Shown here: one piece after another, positions 50,490-58,984 of the stretch
Layout of the letters: the number at the start of each line of letters is the position of its first letter
How positions within the stretch are numbered: the first letter of the stretch is position 1
Source of the DNA: Deltaproteobacteria bacterium UBA5205
GTDB taxonomy: Bacteria; Desulfobacterota; Syntrophorhabdia; Syntrophorhabdales; Syntrophorhabdaceae
NCBI GenBank assembly: GCA_002412715.1
Contig: DHVP01000029.1
Location: 15,220-79,219, forward strand
Direction of reading: 5' to 3'
DNA length: 64,000 bases
Notes under the pieces: generated by a model
What the model saw: the letters and a program-made list of their open reading frames with translations, nothing else
Told to the model about the DNA's origin: nothing
Databases searched by the model: none
Translations under genes and position numbers: made by a program

Positions 50490-52540
50490 ACGAGGCCCAG
50501 TGCCTTCAGGACCATGTCGATCGCCTTAATTCCAATGAACGGTGCCACGATCCCTCCGACCCCGTAGATCATGAGAGACCTTCTCAGGAGCGCAGCGGCG
50601 CCGAGCGGCCGGTATTTGACGCCGCGCAGGGCAAGGGGGATGAGGAGGATGATAATGATCGCATTGAAGATCACTGCGGACAGGATCGCACTTGCCGGTG
50701 ATGCGAGGCGCATTACGTTCAGGGGAGCGATCTCGGGATAGACCCCGGCGAACATTGCCGGGAGGATGGCGAAGTACTTTGCCACATCGTTAGCGATGGA
50801 GAAAGTGGTCAAGGTACCCCGGGTCATCAAGAGTTGCTTCCCGACCTCGACGACCTCGAGGAGCTTCGTGGGGTCCGAATCGAGATCGACCATGTTGGCG
50901 GCCTCTTTCGCGGCCTGCGTGCCGGTGTTCATGGCTATGCCGACGTCGGCCTGCGCCAGCGCCGGAGCGTCGTTCGTACCGTCGCCCGTCATTGCAACCA
51001 GCCTTCCTTTTTCCTGCTCCTCCTTGATGAGGGCCATCTTCTTTTCAGGGGTAGCCTCGGCGAGGAAGCCGTCGACATTTGCTTCTTTCGCGATGGCCGC
51101 CGCGGTCCGGGGATTATCGCCGGTAATCATGACGGTCTTTATCCCCATGGCCCGAAAACGTTCGAACCGGTCCCCTATTCCTTCCTTTACCATGTCCTTG
51201 AGATGGATGACTCCGAGGACCTCGGCGTTCCGTGAGACCGCGAGCGGCGTTCCGCCGCCCTGACCTATCCGTTCAGCGGTCAGGCGGACGAGCGGCGCAA
51301 CGGTACCGCCGGACTCCTCGACGAATGCGCATATGGCATCCACCGCTCCCTTGCGGACGATTGTGCCGTTGAAGTCGCACCCGCTCATTCGCGTATACGC
51401 GCTGAAGGGCATATATTCGACGACTCCGGTAAGGTTTCTTTCAAATCCTGCCGTTTCGTATTGCGAACCGATAAGGGAGACAATGGACCTGCCCTCGGGG
51501 GTTTCGTCGGCAATGCTCGCCTGGAAGGCTGCCTCCGCGAGACGTTCCGGGGGTACCCCATCCACCGGGATGAGTTCGCTAGCCATCCTGTTGCCCAGCG
51601 TGATCGTCCCCGTCTTGTCGAGAAGGAGCGTGTCGATGTCTCCTGCCGCCTCCACGGCCTTGCCGCTCATGGCGAGAACGTTCTTTCTGATCAGCCGGTC
51701 CATCCCCGCGATCCCGATCGCGGAGATGAGGCCGCCAATCGTCGTCGGAATGAGGCAGACAAGGAGAGCGGCGATGACGGTCATGGACAGGGCGATCCCT
51801 GAGTACATTGCCAGGGGGACAAGGGTTACCGACACCAGGAGAAAGACAAGGGTCAACCCCATAAGAAGAATATGCAGCGCGATCTCATTGGGCGTCTTCT
51901 GCCGTGACGAACCCTCTACGAGTGCGATCATTCTGTCGAGAAACGAGCTCCCGGGACTCGCCGTTATTCTCACCCGGATCTCGTCGGAGAGCACCCGTGT
52001 GCCTCCCGTCACGGCTGACCGGTCGCCTCCGCTCTCACGGATGACGGGGGCCGATTCCCCCGTGACGACGGACTCGTCAACGGAAGCAATGCCTTCGATG
52101 ACCCCACCGTCACCGGGGATCACCTCGCCGGCCCGCACGACGACAACATCATCCCTGGCAAGCAGGGTGGAAGAGACCTCTGTTTCGATGCCATCCTTCA
52201 CGAGGCGGGCAGGGGTGTCCTTTCTTATCTTCCGCAGACTGTCTGCCTGCGCCTTGCCGCGCCCTTCCGCCACTGCCTCGGCGAAGTTGGCGAAGAGTAC
52301 CGTGAACCAGAGCCAGACGCTCACTGAGGCAGTGAACCACAGCGGTGCAGAGTGGTGCCCGGGGGCGATGATGTCCTGAAAGAAAAGCCCCGTCGTGAGG
52401 GCGCTGCCCACCTCGACGATGAACATGACGGGGTTTCTGATCATAACACGGGGCGACAGTTTTTTCAGGCTCTCGACGACGGCCTGACGCAGAATCCTGC
52501 CGTCAAAAAGCGATACATCTTTCCGTGGGTGCTGTGTCAT
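50486..52540 (-). CDS. kdpB: Potassium-transporting P-type ATPase subunit KdpB
   Basis: 684 residues from ATG 52540. P-type hallmarks: phosphorylation motif LLDKTGTITLGN, TGES loop (VVTGESAPVIRESG), hinge MTGDGTNDAPALAQADVGIAMN, ITGDNPRTAAAIA. It energises high-affinity potassium import through KdpA. Starts 1 nt after the kdpA stop. Confidence 0.97.
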   Translation of the reverse strand: MTQHPRKDVSLFDGRILRQAVVESLKKLSPRVMIRNPVMFIVEVGSALTTGLFFQDIIAPGHHSAPLWFTASVSVWLWFTVLFANFAEAVAEGRGKAQADSLRKIRKDTPARLVKDGIETEVSSTLLARDDVVVVRAGEVIPGDGGVIEGIASVDESVVTGESAPVIRESGGDRSAVTGGTRVLSDEIRVRITASPGSSFLDRMIALVEGSSRQKTPNEIALHILLMGLTLVFLLVSVTLVPLAMYSGIALSMTVIAALLVCLIPTTIGGLISAIGIAGMDRLIRKNVLAMSGKAVEAAGDIDTLLLDKTGTITLGNRMASELIPVDGVPPERLAEAAFQASIADETPEGRSIVSLIGSQYETAGFERNLTGVVEYMPFSAYTRMSGCDFNGTIVRKGAVDAICAFVEESGGTVAPLVRLTAERIGQGGGTPLAVSRNAEVLGVIHLKDMVKEGIGDRFERFRAMGIKTVMITGDNPRTAAAIAKEANVDGFLAEATPEKKMALIKEEQEKGRLVAMTGDGTNDAPALAQADVGIAMNTGTQAAKEAANMVDLDSDPTKLLEVVEVGKQLLMTRGTLTTFSIANDVAKYFAILPAMFAGVYPEIAPLNVMRLASPASAILSAVIFNAIIIILLIPLALRGVKYRPLGAAALLRRSLMIYGVGGIVAPFIGIKAIDMVLKALGLV

Positions 52541-52541
52541 C

Positions 52542-54263
52542 CTAGAGGCTCCTCCCCGCATGGGCGATGAAGTGTTCCACCACGGGTCCCAGGGAAAGGG
52601 CAGGAAAGAATGTGAGGGCCCCGACGATGATAACGGCACCGGTGAGGAGCGCCACGAAGAGAAAACCTTCCGTGGGGAACGTACCGGGGCCGGGAGGGAT
52701 ATCTTTTTTTGACACCATGGAGCCGGCGATGGCGAGGACGGGAAGGATCATGAGAAACCTGCCCGCCAGCATGGCGATGGCCAGAACGATATTCCACCAG
52801 GAGGTGTTGGCGTTGAGGCCCGCGAAGGCGGACCCGTTGTTTCCCCCGGCGCTGCTGGCGGCATACAGGATCTGGCTCAACCCATGGGGGCCGCCGTTGG
52901 TGACGGAACTTATACCGTATGGGACGATGGCCGACCAGGCCGCCGTGATAAGAACGATGAAGGGAAAAATGAGGATATACGCCGTGACGTACTGCATCTC
53001 TCGGGCCTCGATCTTCTTTCCAAGGTACTCAGGGGTGCGCCCGACCATGAGGCCCGCTATGAAGACCGCAAGGATCGCGTAGATCAACATTCCGTAAAGC
53101 CCGGCCCCGACACCGCCGAAGACGACCTCCCCGAGCATTATGTTCACAAGAGGAACGAGGCCGCCCAGGGGCGTGTAGCTGTCGTGCATGGAGTTTACGG
53201 CTCCGCACGACGCCGCTGTAGTTATCGCAGCGAAGAGTGTTGAGCCTGCAACGCCGAAACGCACCTCTTTTCCCTCCATGTTTCCTGTCGCCTGATCGAG
53301 GGGCAGTCCCGCGAGGGCGGGATTCGGGCGGGACTCCGCGTAATAGCAGACCGCAGCGCCCGCCATGAAAAGAACGGCCATCGCCCAGAAGATCACCCAC
53401 CCCTGCCGTTTGTTGCCCGCCATCCTGCCGTAGGCATAGGTCAGGCCGGCGGGAATCAGGAAAATGAGCACCATTTCGATGAAATTGGTCAGGGGCGTCG
53501 GATTTTCAAAGGGATGGGAGCTATTGGCATTGAAAAAGCCCCCGCCGTTTGTTCCCAGTTCCTTGATGATCTCCTGCGACGCCACCGGTCCCATTGCAAT
53601 GGCCTGGCGGGCTCCTTCAAGGGTCGTGATCTCCCTGTAAGGGTGGATATTCTGAATGACGCCCTGAGACACCAGAAAGAGCGCCCCGACTATTGAAAGG
53701 GGCAGCAGGACATATATGATGGAACGGGTGAGATCGACCCAGAAATTACCTATCGTTGCCCCCCTTGCCTGTGATGCCTTTCGGGTGAGGCCTCTCGCGA
53801 GGGCAAAGGCCACGGCAATACCCGCCCCGGCGGAGACGAAATTCTGCCAGGCGAGGGCTGCCATCTGGACGAGATAGCTCATCGTCGATTCCCCGGGGTA
53901 TGCCTGCCAGTTCGTGTTGGTGACGAAACTGACGGCGGTGTTGAATGCGAGTTGCGGGGGTACCCCCTTGAAGCCTTGCGGGTTGAAGGGCAGGAAGTAC
54001 TGGAGCCTTTGCAGGCCGTAGACGACAAGGATACAGAAAAAGCTGAAAACAAAAAGCGAGAAGGCGTATTCCTTCCAGGTCTGTTCCCTGTCCTTATCCA
54101 CCATCACCATGCGGTACGCAAGACGTTCTGCCGCTCCAAGGACCCTGGGAAGGGGCTTCCTTTCTCCCTCGAATACGCGGTAGAGATAATTCCCCACCGG
54201 CCCTGTCAGGGCAAGGATGATCAGGAAATAGAGTATTATCTGGACCCAGCCGTAAATGCTCAT
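52542..54263 (-). CDS. kdpA: Potassium-transporting ATPase channel subunit KdpA
   Basis: 573 residues, ten or so membrane helices. The four selectivity-filter-like segments are recognisable: NTNWQAYPGESTMSY, LGTNGGGFFNANSSHPFENP, AASCGAVNSMHDSYTPLGG and ASSAGGNNGSAFAGL. KdpA selects K+ and passes it to KdpB. The kdpF stop is 9 nt upstream. Confidence 0.97.
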   Translation of the reverse strand: MSIYGWVQIILYFLIILALTGPVGNYLYRVFEGERKPLPRVLGAAERLAYRMVMVDKDREQTWKEYAFSLFVFSFFCILVVYGLQRLQYFLPFNPQGFKGVPPQLAFNTAVSFVTNTNWQAYPGESTMSYLVQMAALAWQNFVSAGAGIAVAFALARGLTRKASQARGATIGNFWVDLTRSIIYVLLPLSIVGALFLVSQGVIQNIHPYREITTLEGARQAIAMGPVASQEIIKELGTNGGGFFNANSSHPFENPTPLTNFIEMVLIFLIPAGLTYAYGRMAGNKRQGWVIFWAMAVLFMAGAAVCYYAESRPNPALAGLPLDQATGNMEGKEVRFGVAGSTLFAAITTAASCGAVNSMHDSYTPLGGLVPLVNIMLGEVVFGGVGAGLYGMLIYAILAVFIAGLMVGRTPEYLGKKIEAREMQYVTAYILIFPFIVLITAAWSAIVPYGISSVTNGGPHGLSQILYAASSAGGNNGSAFAGLNANTSWWNIVLAIAMLAGRFLMILPVLAIAGSMVSKKDIPPGPGTFPTEGFLFVALLTGAVIIVGALTFFPALSLGPVVEHFIAHAGRSL

Positions 54264-54272
54264 GTCATGTCC

Positions 54273-54356
54273 CTAAAAGCGGTCCGGCCTGCACAGTGCA
54301 TAGACAAGGTATATGGCGAGCAGTAAGGATACGATCGACCCTACGACATATTCCAT
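54273..54356 (-). CDS. kdpF: Potassium-transporting ATPase small subunit KdpF
   Basis: 27 residues: MEYVVGSIVSLLLAIYLVYA followed by LCRPDRF. This is the normal size and the familiar single-helix pattern ending in a positively charged cap (RPERF-like). Located directly before kdpA, as in other kdp operons. It stabilises the KdpFABC complex in the membrane. The ribosome-binding site is a modest GAGGGA. Confidence 0.88.
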   Translation of the reverse strand: MEYVVGSIVSLLLAIYLVYALCRPDRF

Positions 54357-54373
54357 CGAGACATTCCCTCTTT

Positions 54374-54478
54374 TCAGTTCTTTCCGAAACGGATCATGTA
54401 GAGCCACGCAACCACGAAAGACACAAGCATCGCGATGCCAAACAGATCATCGAGTATATCGGACCCCTGGATAAACAT
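54374..54478 (-). CDS. Possible 34-residue membrane protein before kdpF
   Basis: Open frame from ATG 54478 to TGA, 17 nt before kdpF: MFIQGSDILDDLFGIAMLVS then FVVAWLYMIRFGKN. One membrane helix with a charged end, built like KdpF. There is no ribosome-binding site, and the predicted sigma-54 start lies only a few bases upstream, so translation would be leaderless or start at the internal Met 17. It may be an extra small subunit or regulator of the Kdp pump, or merely part of the leader. Confidence 0.45.
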   Translation of the reverse strand: MFIQGSDILDDLFGIAMLVSFVVAWLYMIRFGKN

Positions 54479-54491
54479 GATAGAGAGAAGA

Positions 54492-54506
54492 GCAAACTGT
54501 GTGCCT
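54492..54506 (-). promoter_or_regulatory. Sigma-54 promoter of the kdp operon
   Basis: Minus strand: AGGCACACAGTTTGC, i.e. a -24 GG element and a -12 GC element separated by exactly ten bases, matching TGGCAC-N5-TTGC except for the first base. It sits between the NtrC-type regulator gene and the kdp genes, with transcription predicted to begin near 54480. Confidence 0.65.
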
Positions 54507-54569
54507 TGAACCGTCTGTGGATCTTGACAATGTTTTCAACAGGTTGCCTGAAGCAGGTTCCAAAATGGC

Positions 54570-54615
54570 GTTGCAGAATGAAAGATGGGCCTTTTCGGGG
54601 ATTGCAAAATGCAAT
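54570..54615 (-). promoter_or_regulatory. Tandem enhancer-like sites for the NtrC-type regulator
   Basis: A palindrome ATTGCA-AAA-TGCAAT (54601-54615) and a degenerate copy GTTGCAGAATGAAAG (54570-54584), starts 31 bases apart (about three helical turns), centred roughly 85 and 115 bases upstream of the sigma-54 promoter. A weaker third copy may lie near 54544-54558. Position and dyad symmetry fit upstream activating sequences. Confidence 0.5.
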
Positions 54616-54636
54616 AAGGGGACATGGTTGAAGATG

Positions 54637-55974
54637 CTATGTCTCTTCAAATCTTTTGCGCTTGCGCCACAACGTCGAGGCGTCGACGCCGAGTATGCGG
54701 GCAGCCTCATCGAGGTTTACGGAAGAGGCCATTACGGAGATGATGTGTTCTTTTTCCACCTCCTCCAGTGAGTGGTGCCCTCCTATCCGCACGCTGTTTC
54801 CGGTTCCGGGTCTTATTCGTTCGGGAAGGAATTCGGGCCCGATGACCTGGGAAGGGCACAGGATGACAGCCCTTTCCATTGCGTTTCTCAGTTCCCTTAC
54901 GTTTCCCGGCCAATTATATGAGAGCATGGCTTGCTCCACGGCCCCCGACAGTTCAGGGACCGCCCTTTTTGCATCCCTGGCAAAAAAGGCGAGGAACCTC
55001 TTTGCCAGGGGAATTATGTCCTGCTGCCTTTCCCGTAAGGGGGGCACGGGTATTTCTATGACATTGATCCTGAAGAGGAGGTCTTCGCGGAACTTTTGCT
55101 GCTGCACAGCCTGTTCCAGGTCTCTGTTCGTGGCGGCCACAATGCGTACATTGGCCTTGCGCGTTCGTGTCTCGCCCACCCGTTCAAAGGATTTCTCCTG
55201 GAGGAACCTCAGGAGTTTGCCCTGGATGGCGGGGGATATCTCGCTTATCTCGTCAAGGAAGAGCGTTCCTCCCTCGGCCCGTTCAACCATACCTTCCTTG
55301 TCCTGTGTCGCGCCGGTGAAGGCCCCCCTGGCATGACCGAAGAGTTCGCTGGCAAGAAGTTCTTCCGACAGGGTAGGGCAGCTTATGGTAATAAAAGGAC
55401 GGTTGGCCCGGGGGCTTTTCATGTGGAGCATCCTGGCAAGGATCCCTTTTCCCGTGCCGCTTTCCCCGCGCATCAGCACCGCCGCATCGGATAGAGATGC
55501 CCTGGTCAGAGTGTCGATGGCCGCAGCCATCTTCGGAACGCCGCTGTCGAGGCTGATCTCGGGAACAGTCTCTTTCAGTCTGTTCTCAAGCTCCGCCACC
55601 CTCCCTTCCAGTTCCAGGGCGCAGGTGGTCTTGTCAATGGCATGACGTATCTGGGCGGGAGAAAAAGGTTTGGGAAGGTAGTCTCTGGCGCCGAGTTTTA
55701 TGGCCTCCACCGCGGTTTCAAAGGTCGCGTAGGCAGTGATGATGATGACGGCCATTCCGGGAGAGAGCGCCAGAATCTGCGGCAGCAGGTCCATCCCGTT
55801 CTCGTTGCCGAGCCTGAGGTCGAGAAAGGCAATATCGTATCTTTCCTGCCTCAGGGCCGCCAGTGCGCTACCCGCACTGCCCACGGCGGTAACACGGTGC
55901 CCCATTGTCTCCAGGCAGACAGAAAGTGTGGACCGTATGTTCTTCTCGTCATCGATGACAAGGATGTTCTTCAT
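54637..55974 (-). CDS. NtrC-family sigma-54-dependent response regulator
   Basis: 445 residues from ATG 55974. Receiver (VIDDEKN; phospho-Asp in IAFLDLRLGNENG; Lys in YLPKPFSPAQ), AAA+ domain with Walker A GESGTGKG, the sigma-54 contact motif GAFTGA, Walker B GGTLFLDEIS and arginine-finger region VRIVAATNRDL, then a Fis-type helix-turn-helix (NLDEAARILGVDASTLWRKRKR). The first gene of the kdp locus on this strand, it lies 158 bases before the first kdp reading frame with a sigma-54 promoter between. It therefore probably activates kdp, replacing the usual KdpE. Its kinase is likely the HAMP-PAS protein at 46839. Confidence 0.93.
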   Translation of the reverse strand: MKNILVIDDEKNIRSTLSVCLETMGHRVTAVGSAGSALAALRQERYDIAFLDLRLGNENGMDLLPQILALSPGMAVIIITAYATFETAVEAIKLGARDYLPKPFSPAQIRHAIDKTTCALELEGRVAELENRLKETVPEISLDSGVPKMAAAIDTLTRASLSDAAVLMRGESGTGKGILARMLHMKSPRANRPFITISCPTLSEELLASELFGHARGAFTGATQDKEGMVERAEGGTLFLDEISEISPAIQGKLLRFLQEKSFERVGETRTRKANVRIVAATNRDLEQAVQQQKFREDLLFRINVIEIPVPPLRERQQDIIPLAKRFLAFFARDAKRAVPELSGAVEQAMLSYNWPGNVRELRNAMERAVILCPSQVIGPEFLPERIRPGTGNSVRIGGHHSLEEVEKEHIISVMASSVNLDEAARILGVDASTLWRKRKRFEET

Positions 55975-56058
55975 ACAAGATACCTTTAGCACAAACGGGG
56001 GCCGCCCACAAGGGCCGCACATTCATCCCGTCACCGATGCGGGCAAGGCCTTTTCCTT

Positions 56059-56460
56059 TCACCGGTTGTTGTTCAAAATATCTTTCACGATTTGCCAGTC
56101 AGGATCCGGAAAGCTGTATGCATGGAGATCGCCCGGGGTTACCCATTGAACCTCGTCGTGGTCGTTGAGGACCATTTCGCCGGAGACGTACTCCGCGTGG
56201 TACGCATAAAGGATGATGGCGGACTGGCAGTTGAGGACGTGTTTTCGCGAGGAGATGAGCGTACCCACGGTTATATCGATGCCCAGTTCTTCCCGGATCT
56301 CCCGTTTCAGGCATTCCTCGAGGGTTTCGTTTTCCTCGAGCTTGCCGCCGGGGAATTCCCAGCCATGCCCCATGAAGGGGTGCTTTCTCCGCGCAATGAG
56401 TATCCTGCCGTCTCGTTCGATGACGGCGGCGGTGACGGGCAGATAATCGGGGTCGGTCAT
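56059..56460 (-). CDS. Nudix hydrolase (MutT-like)
   Basis: 133 residues, cytoplasmic. A complete Nudix box, GKLEENETLEECLKREIREE followed by LGI, with the preceding strand ARRKHPFMGHGWEFPGG. Members cleave nucleoside diphosphate-X bonds; the MutT group removes 8-oxo-dGTP. The short length and the motif PFMGHGWEFPGGK support MutT/(d)CTP-type activity, but the exact substrate is not fixed by the sequence. Confidence 0.9.
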   Translation of the reverse strand: MTDPDYLPVTAAVIERDGRILIARRKHPFMGHGWEFPGGKLEENETLEECLKREIREELGIDITVGTLISSRKHVLNCQSAIILYAYHAEYVSGEMVLNDHDEVQWVTPGDLHAYSFPDPDWQIVKDILNNNR

Positions 56461-56563
56461 TTCGGAAGTTCCTTTATTGTTTTTATAACATCATGAAGGA
56501 GCGCAAAACCAGCATAAACAATGAGCCACGCGACGGGGAGCCGGCTGACGGCTTGGCCGGGTG

Positions 56564-57046
56564 CTATTTAGAGGGCTTTCCGGTGGAGTTCTTGTGCAGA
56601 GAGATTCTTACGGCAAAGCCGCGGTCCAGGCGGTAGGTTTGTTCTATACCTGTAACCGAGGGGTTTCGCATGGAAAGATCTGCCGTCAGGTTCTGTGTGT
56701 CGAGGGTGACGGTGAAATCAACGGTGCCGTCAGAGTCGCAGTCCACGGCCTCTTCGATCTTCCGGGGCCAGGGGGGTTGTCCATACCAGGTTACCTGTAT
56801 AAAGCCGTCGGCGCGGTCCGAGAAAAGGCCGTCGAAGACGGGGCGGTGTATGAGGGATTTGTACGTGTCGTGGTCGATGGTCTTTATCACTTCACCGCCT
56901 GAGTATCTGGGCGACACGGTTATACCCGTGGCGCGGGCAAAGATACGGCTCAAGGCATCATTCCCGACGAAGGTGACAATGACAACGATGAATGCCGCGG
57001 CCGCCATTGTATATCCGAGTGCCGCTTTGAGCTTTTTTGCCGCCAT
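56564..57046 (-). CDS. Membrane-anchored protein of unknown function, redox operon
   Basis: 160 residues with one N-terminal membrane helix (about 10-30) and a soluble, probably periplasmic beta-rich domain containing WYGQPPWPRKIEEAVDCDSD. No family recognised. The third gene of a tight operon with a DsbD/SafE-like membrane protein and a NapH-like ferredoxin protein (13 nt after the latter), so it probably assists the same electron-transfer or metal-handling task. Confidence 0.7.
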   Translation of the reverse strand: MAAKKLKAALGYTMAAAAFIVVIVTFVGNDALSRIFARATGITVSPRYSGGEVIKTIDHDTYKSLIHRPVFDGLFSDRADGFIQVTWYGQPPWPRKIEEAVDCDSDGTVDFTVTLDTQNLTADLSMRNPSVTGIEQTYRLDRGFAVRISLHKNSTGKPSK

Positions 57047-57059
57047 TTAACCCCTTTTA

Positions 57060-58235
57060 TTAATGTGTCAACAGGCTTCCCGTGGTGAAGAGCCCTATGA
57101 TCCGTACGATAGCGCTCTGAATATTTCCACCCGCCATGGTGGAGAGAAAGAGGAACGCCGGGTAAAGAAAAAGCAGCCGCTGCCCCGTCCGGTCATCCCC
57201 GAGGGATGTGCCCTTGATGTGGAACGAAAGCGCCCCTTTGGGACAATTGTCGATGCACTTGCCGCACTTGATACAGGTCATGCGGGCCTTTCCTTTGTCG
57301 AGGGATTCTTCCGACATGGAAAAGGTGGGGCAGACGGTGATGCATTTCCTGCATTTCACACAGAGGTTCTTGTCCACACGCACCTCAAAGGGGCTTATCT
57401 TGTTCGTGAAGGATTGAAAGGCCCCAAAAGGACAGAAAAGCCCGCACTGGATCCGCCTCTTTGCGAGAAGGGGCAATATTACGACAAGACCCGCGAAAAG
57501 CGTCATGAATATGATCATCTGTACAAGTCTCGTCAATGACGTGACCTGTACATATTCGGTAACGGCCTTGTAAGGGCAGAGCCACTCGCAGTATGTGGGC
57601 GACAGCATCGCCGCCGACGTGAGGGCGACGGCGAGAAGGACGGCGAAGGAAAGGTAATGCCACTTCTTCGCGATGCTTTTGATGATCGGCCGCTTCATGA
57701 TACGCGAAAAGCCGTCGTCCCACCCACCCAAAAAGCATCCCCATGCGCAGAAGCCCCTGCCCAGAGAAAGCGAGGCCCCGATCCAGATAATGAACATGCT
57801 GGCGATCGCTGCGTATACCCCCGTCATGGTGCCGGGGAAAATGATAGTCCTTGTCAGTGCCAGCGGGATGATCGTCATGGGTATGACGATATGGCAGAAC
57901 GGTGTCCTGCATTCCAGGATCTCCGATTCGCTGAGCGCCATGCTGCCCCGTGCCTCGACGTAATGGGAAATGAAGGAGATGACGAATGCGACAGCGAAGA
58001 CGGTAAACAGTATTGCCCGCCAGCGGTCCGTACGACCCGTCTTTACCATGAGAAAAAAGAGAGTATTGAGAAAGTAAAATGTTGTCACAAGAGCGAATAG
58101 GTGCCTGGGGTCGTGGGTCAACTTCCCGCGCGAGAGGATGATGAAGGTCATGAGCATCATGGGCAGGGAGGTTAGAGCGGCCCTCAGGTACGTCATTGTC
58201 GCGGCGTGGTGCATGGTGGAGGGGCTATCCGGCAT
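57060..58235 (-). CDS. NapH/CcoG-like polyferredoxin membrane protein
   Basis: 391 residues from ATG 58235, 2 nt after the upstream stop; the open frame is longer but the extension has no membrane or coding character. About six membrane helices; cytoplasmic Cys motifs WGCFLGG, CEWLCPYKA and CGLFCPFGA, then a C-terminal two-cluster ferredoxin (CVKCRKCITVCP; CIKCGKCIDNCP). Predicted to pass electrons from cytoplasmic donors through the membrane to a periplasmic or membrane partner. A paralogue of the shorter protein at 14626. Confidence 0.85.
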   Translation of the reverse strand: MPDSPSTMHHAATMTYLRAALTSLPMMLMTFIILSRGKLTHDPRHLFALVTTFYFLNTLFFLMVKTGRTDRWRAILFTVFAVAFVISFISHYVEARGSMALSESEILECRTPFCHIVIPMTIIPLALTRTIIFPGTMTGVYAAIASMFIIWIGASLSLGRGFCAWGCFLGGWDDGFSRIMKRPIIKSIAKKWHYLSFAVLLAVALTSAAMLSPTYCEWLCPYKAVTEYVQVTSLTRLVQMIIFMTLFAGLVVILPLLAKRRIQCGLFCPFGAFQSFTNKISPFEVRVDKNLCVKCRKCITVCPTFSMSEESLDKGKARMTCIKCGKCIDNCPKGALSFHIKGTSLGDDRTGQRLLFLYPAFLFLSTMAGGNIQSAIVRIIGLFTTGSLLTH

Positions 58236-58237
58236 CG

Positions 58238-58879
58238 TTACGAATACTTTATAACACCGAGAAGAAGGATAAGACCAGCATAAAAATAATAGAGACCGAC
58301 GATTCCCGCGGCAAGCTTGCCTACTGTGGATAAAACACTGAGGCGCTTCAAGGAACCGACGAGAGGGAAGGGGAGAAAAAAGACCGAGGTGCCGCAGAAG
58401 AAGAGAACGAAGAAGGCAACGCTGTCCATAAGGGTTGTCTTCACAACCGCGGCGGTAAAGGCGAGAAGAAAGGGAGGGCATATGGTAAGCCCCGTCAGCA
58501 GGCCGAGGATCGCCGGAGCGAAGGCCGGCCAGAGGCGGCCAGCCTTCAGGAGAAAAGGACCTGAACCCCGGGCGGCACAGGCCGGCGAACTTGTCCTGTT
58601 ACGGAGACCGTAGAAAACAAGCAGAACGGAAAGAATGATGTACGTAGACCCCATGAGAAGGCCGCGTGCAGCGACAGAAGCGGGAAGAGCGGTGTGGAAT
58701 GTGAAGGCCAGAACGGAAAAGGCCAGATAGCCGGCAAGACGCCCCAGGAGGAAGCGGGCCACAATGCCCAGATTTGAGAAGACTCCCGAACGTTGTCCCA
58801 GGAGGTACGGCACCAGAACGGGCGCGCAATAGCTGATGCAGACGACGCCGTTCGAAAGTCCGAGAAGGAAGGCATCCAT
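58238..58879 (-). CDS. DsbD/CcdA- or SafE-like membrane protein
   Basis: 213 residues from ATG 58879 (the frame is open to 58963 and the true start is uncertain). Six hydrophobic segments with the Cys pair region NGVVCISYCAPVLVPYLLG in the first helix and a Pro-containing ICPPFLLAF in the fourth, as in DsbD transmembrane domains that shuttle electrons to periplasmic thiols, or in the related SafE/TauE-like group. Placed first in an operon with a ferredoxin membrane protein, it may move reducing power to the periplasm (inference). Confidence 0.75.
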   Translation of the reverse strand: MDAFLLGLSNGVVCISYCAPVLVPYLLGQRSGVFSNLGIVARFLLGRLAGYLAFSVLAFTFHTALPASVAARGLLMGSTYIILSVLLVFYGLRNRTSSPACAARGSGPFLLKAGRLWPAFAPAILGLLTGLTICPPFLLAFTAAVVKTTLMDSVAFFVLFFCGTSVFFLPFPLVGSLKRLSVLSTVGKLAAGIVGLYYFYAGLILLLGVIKYS

Positions 58880-58984
58880 GGAGAGGATAATATCACGGCC
58901 CGCCACCCCGATGTCAAAATAGGGTCTTCCCGCAGGGAACCTTTTTCTTTCCCGGTTTGTCATACGGGGAAGAAAGGAGACGGC

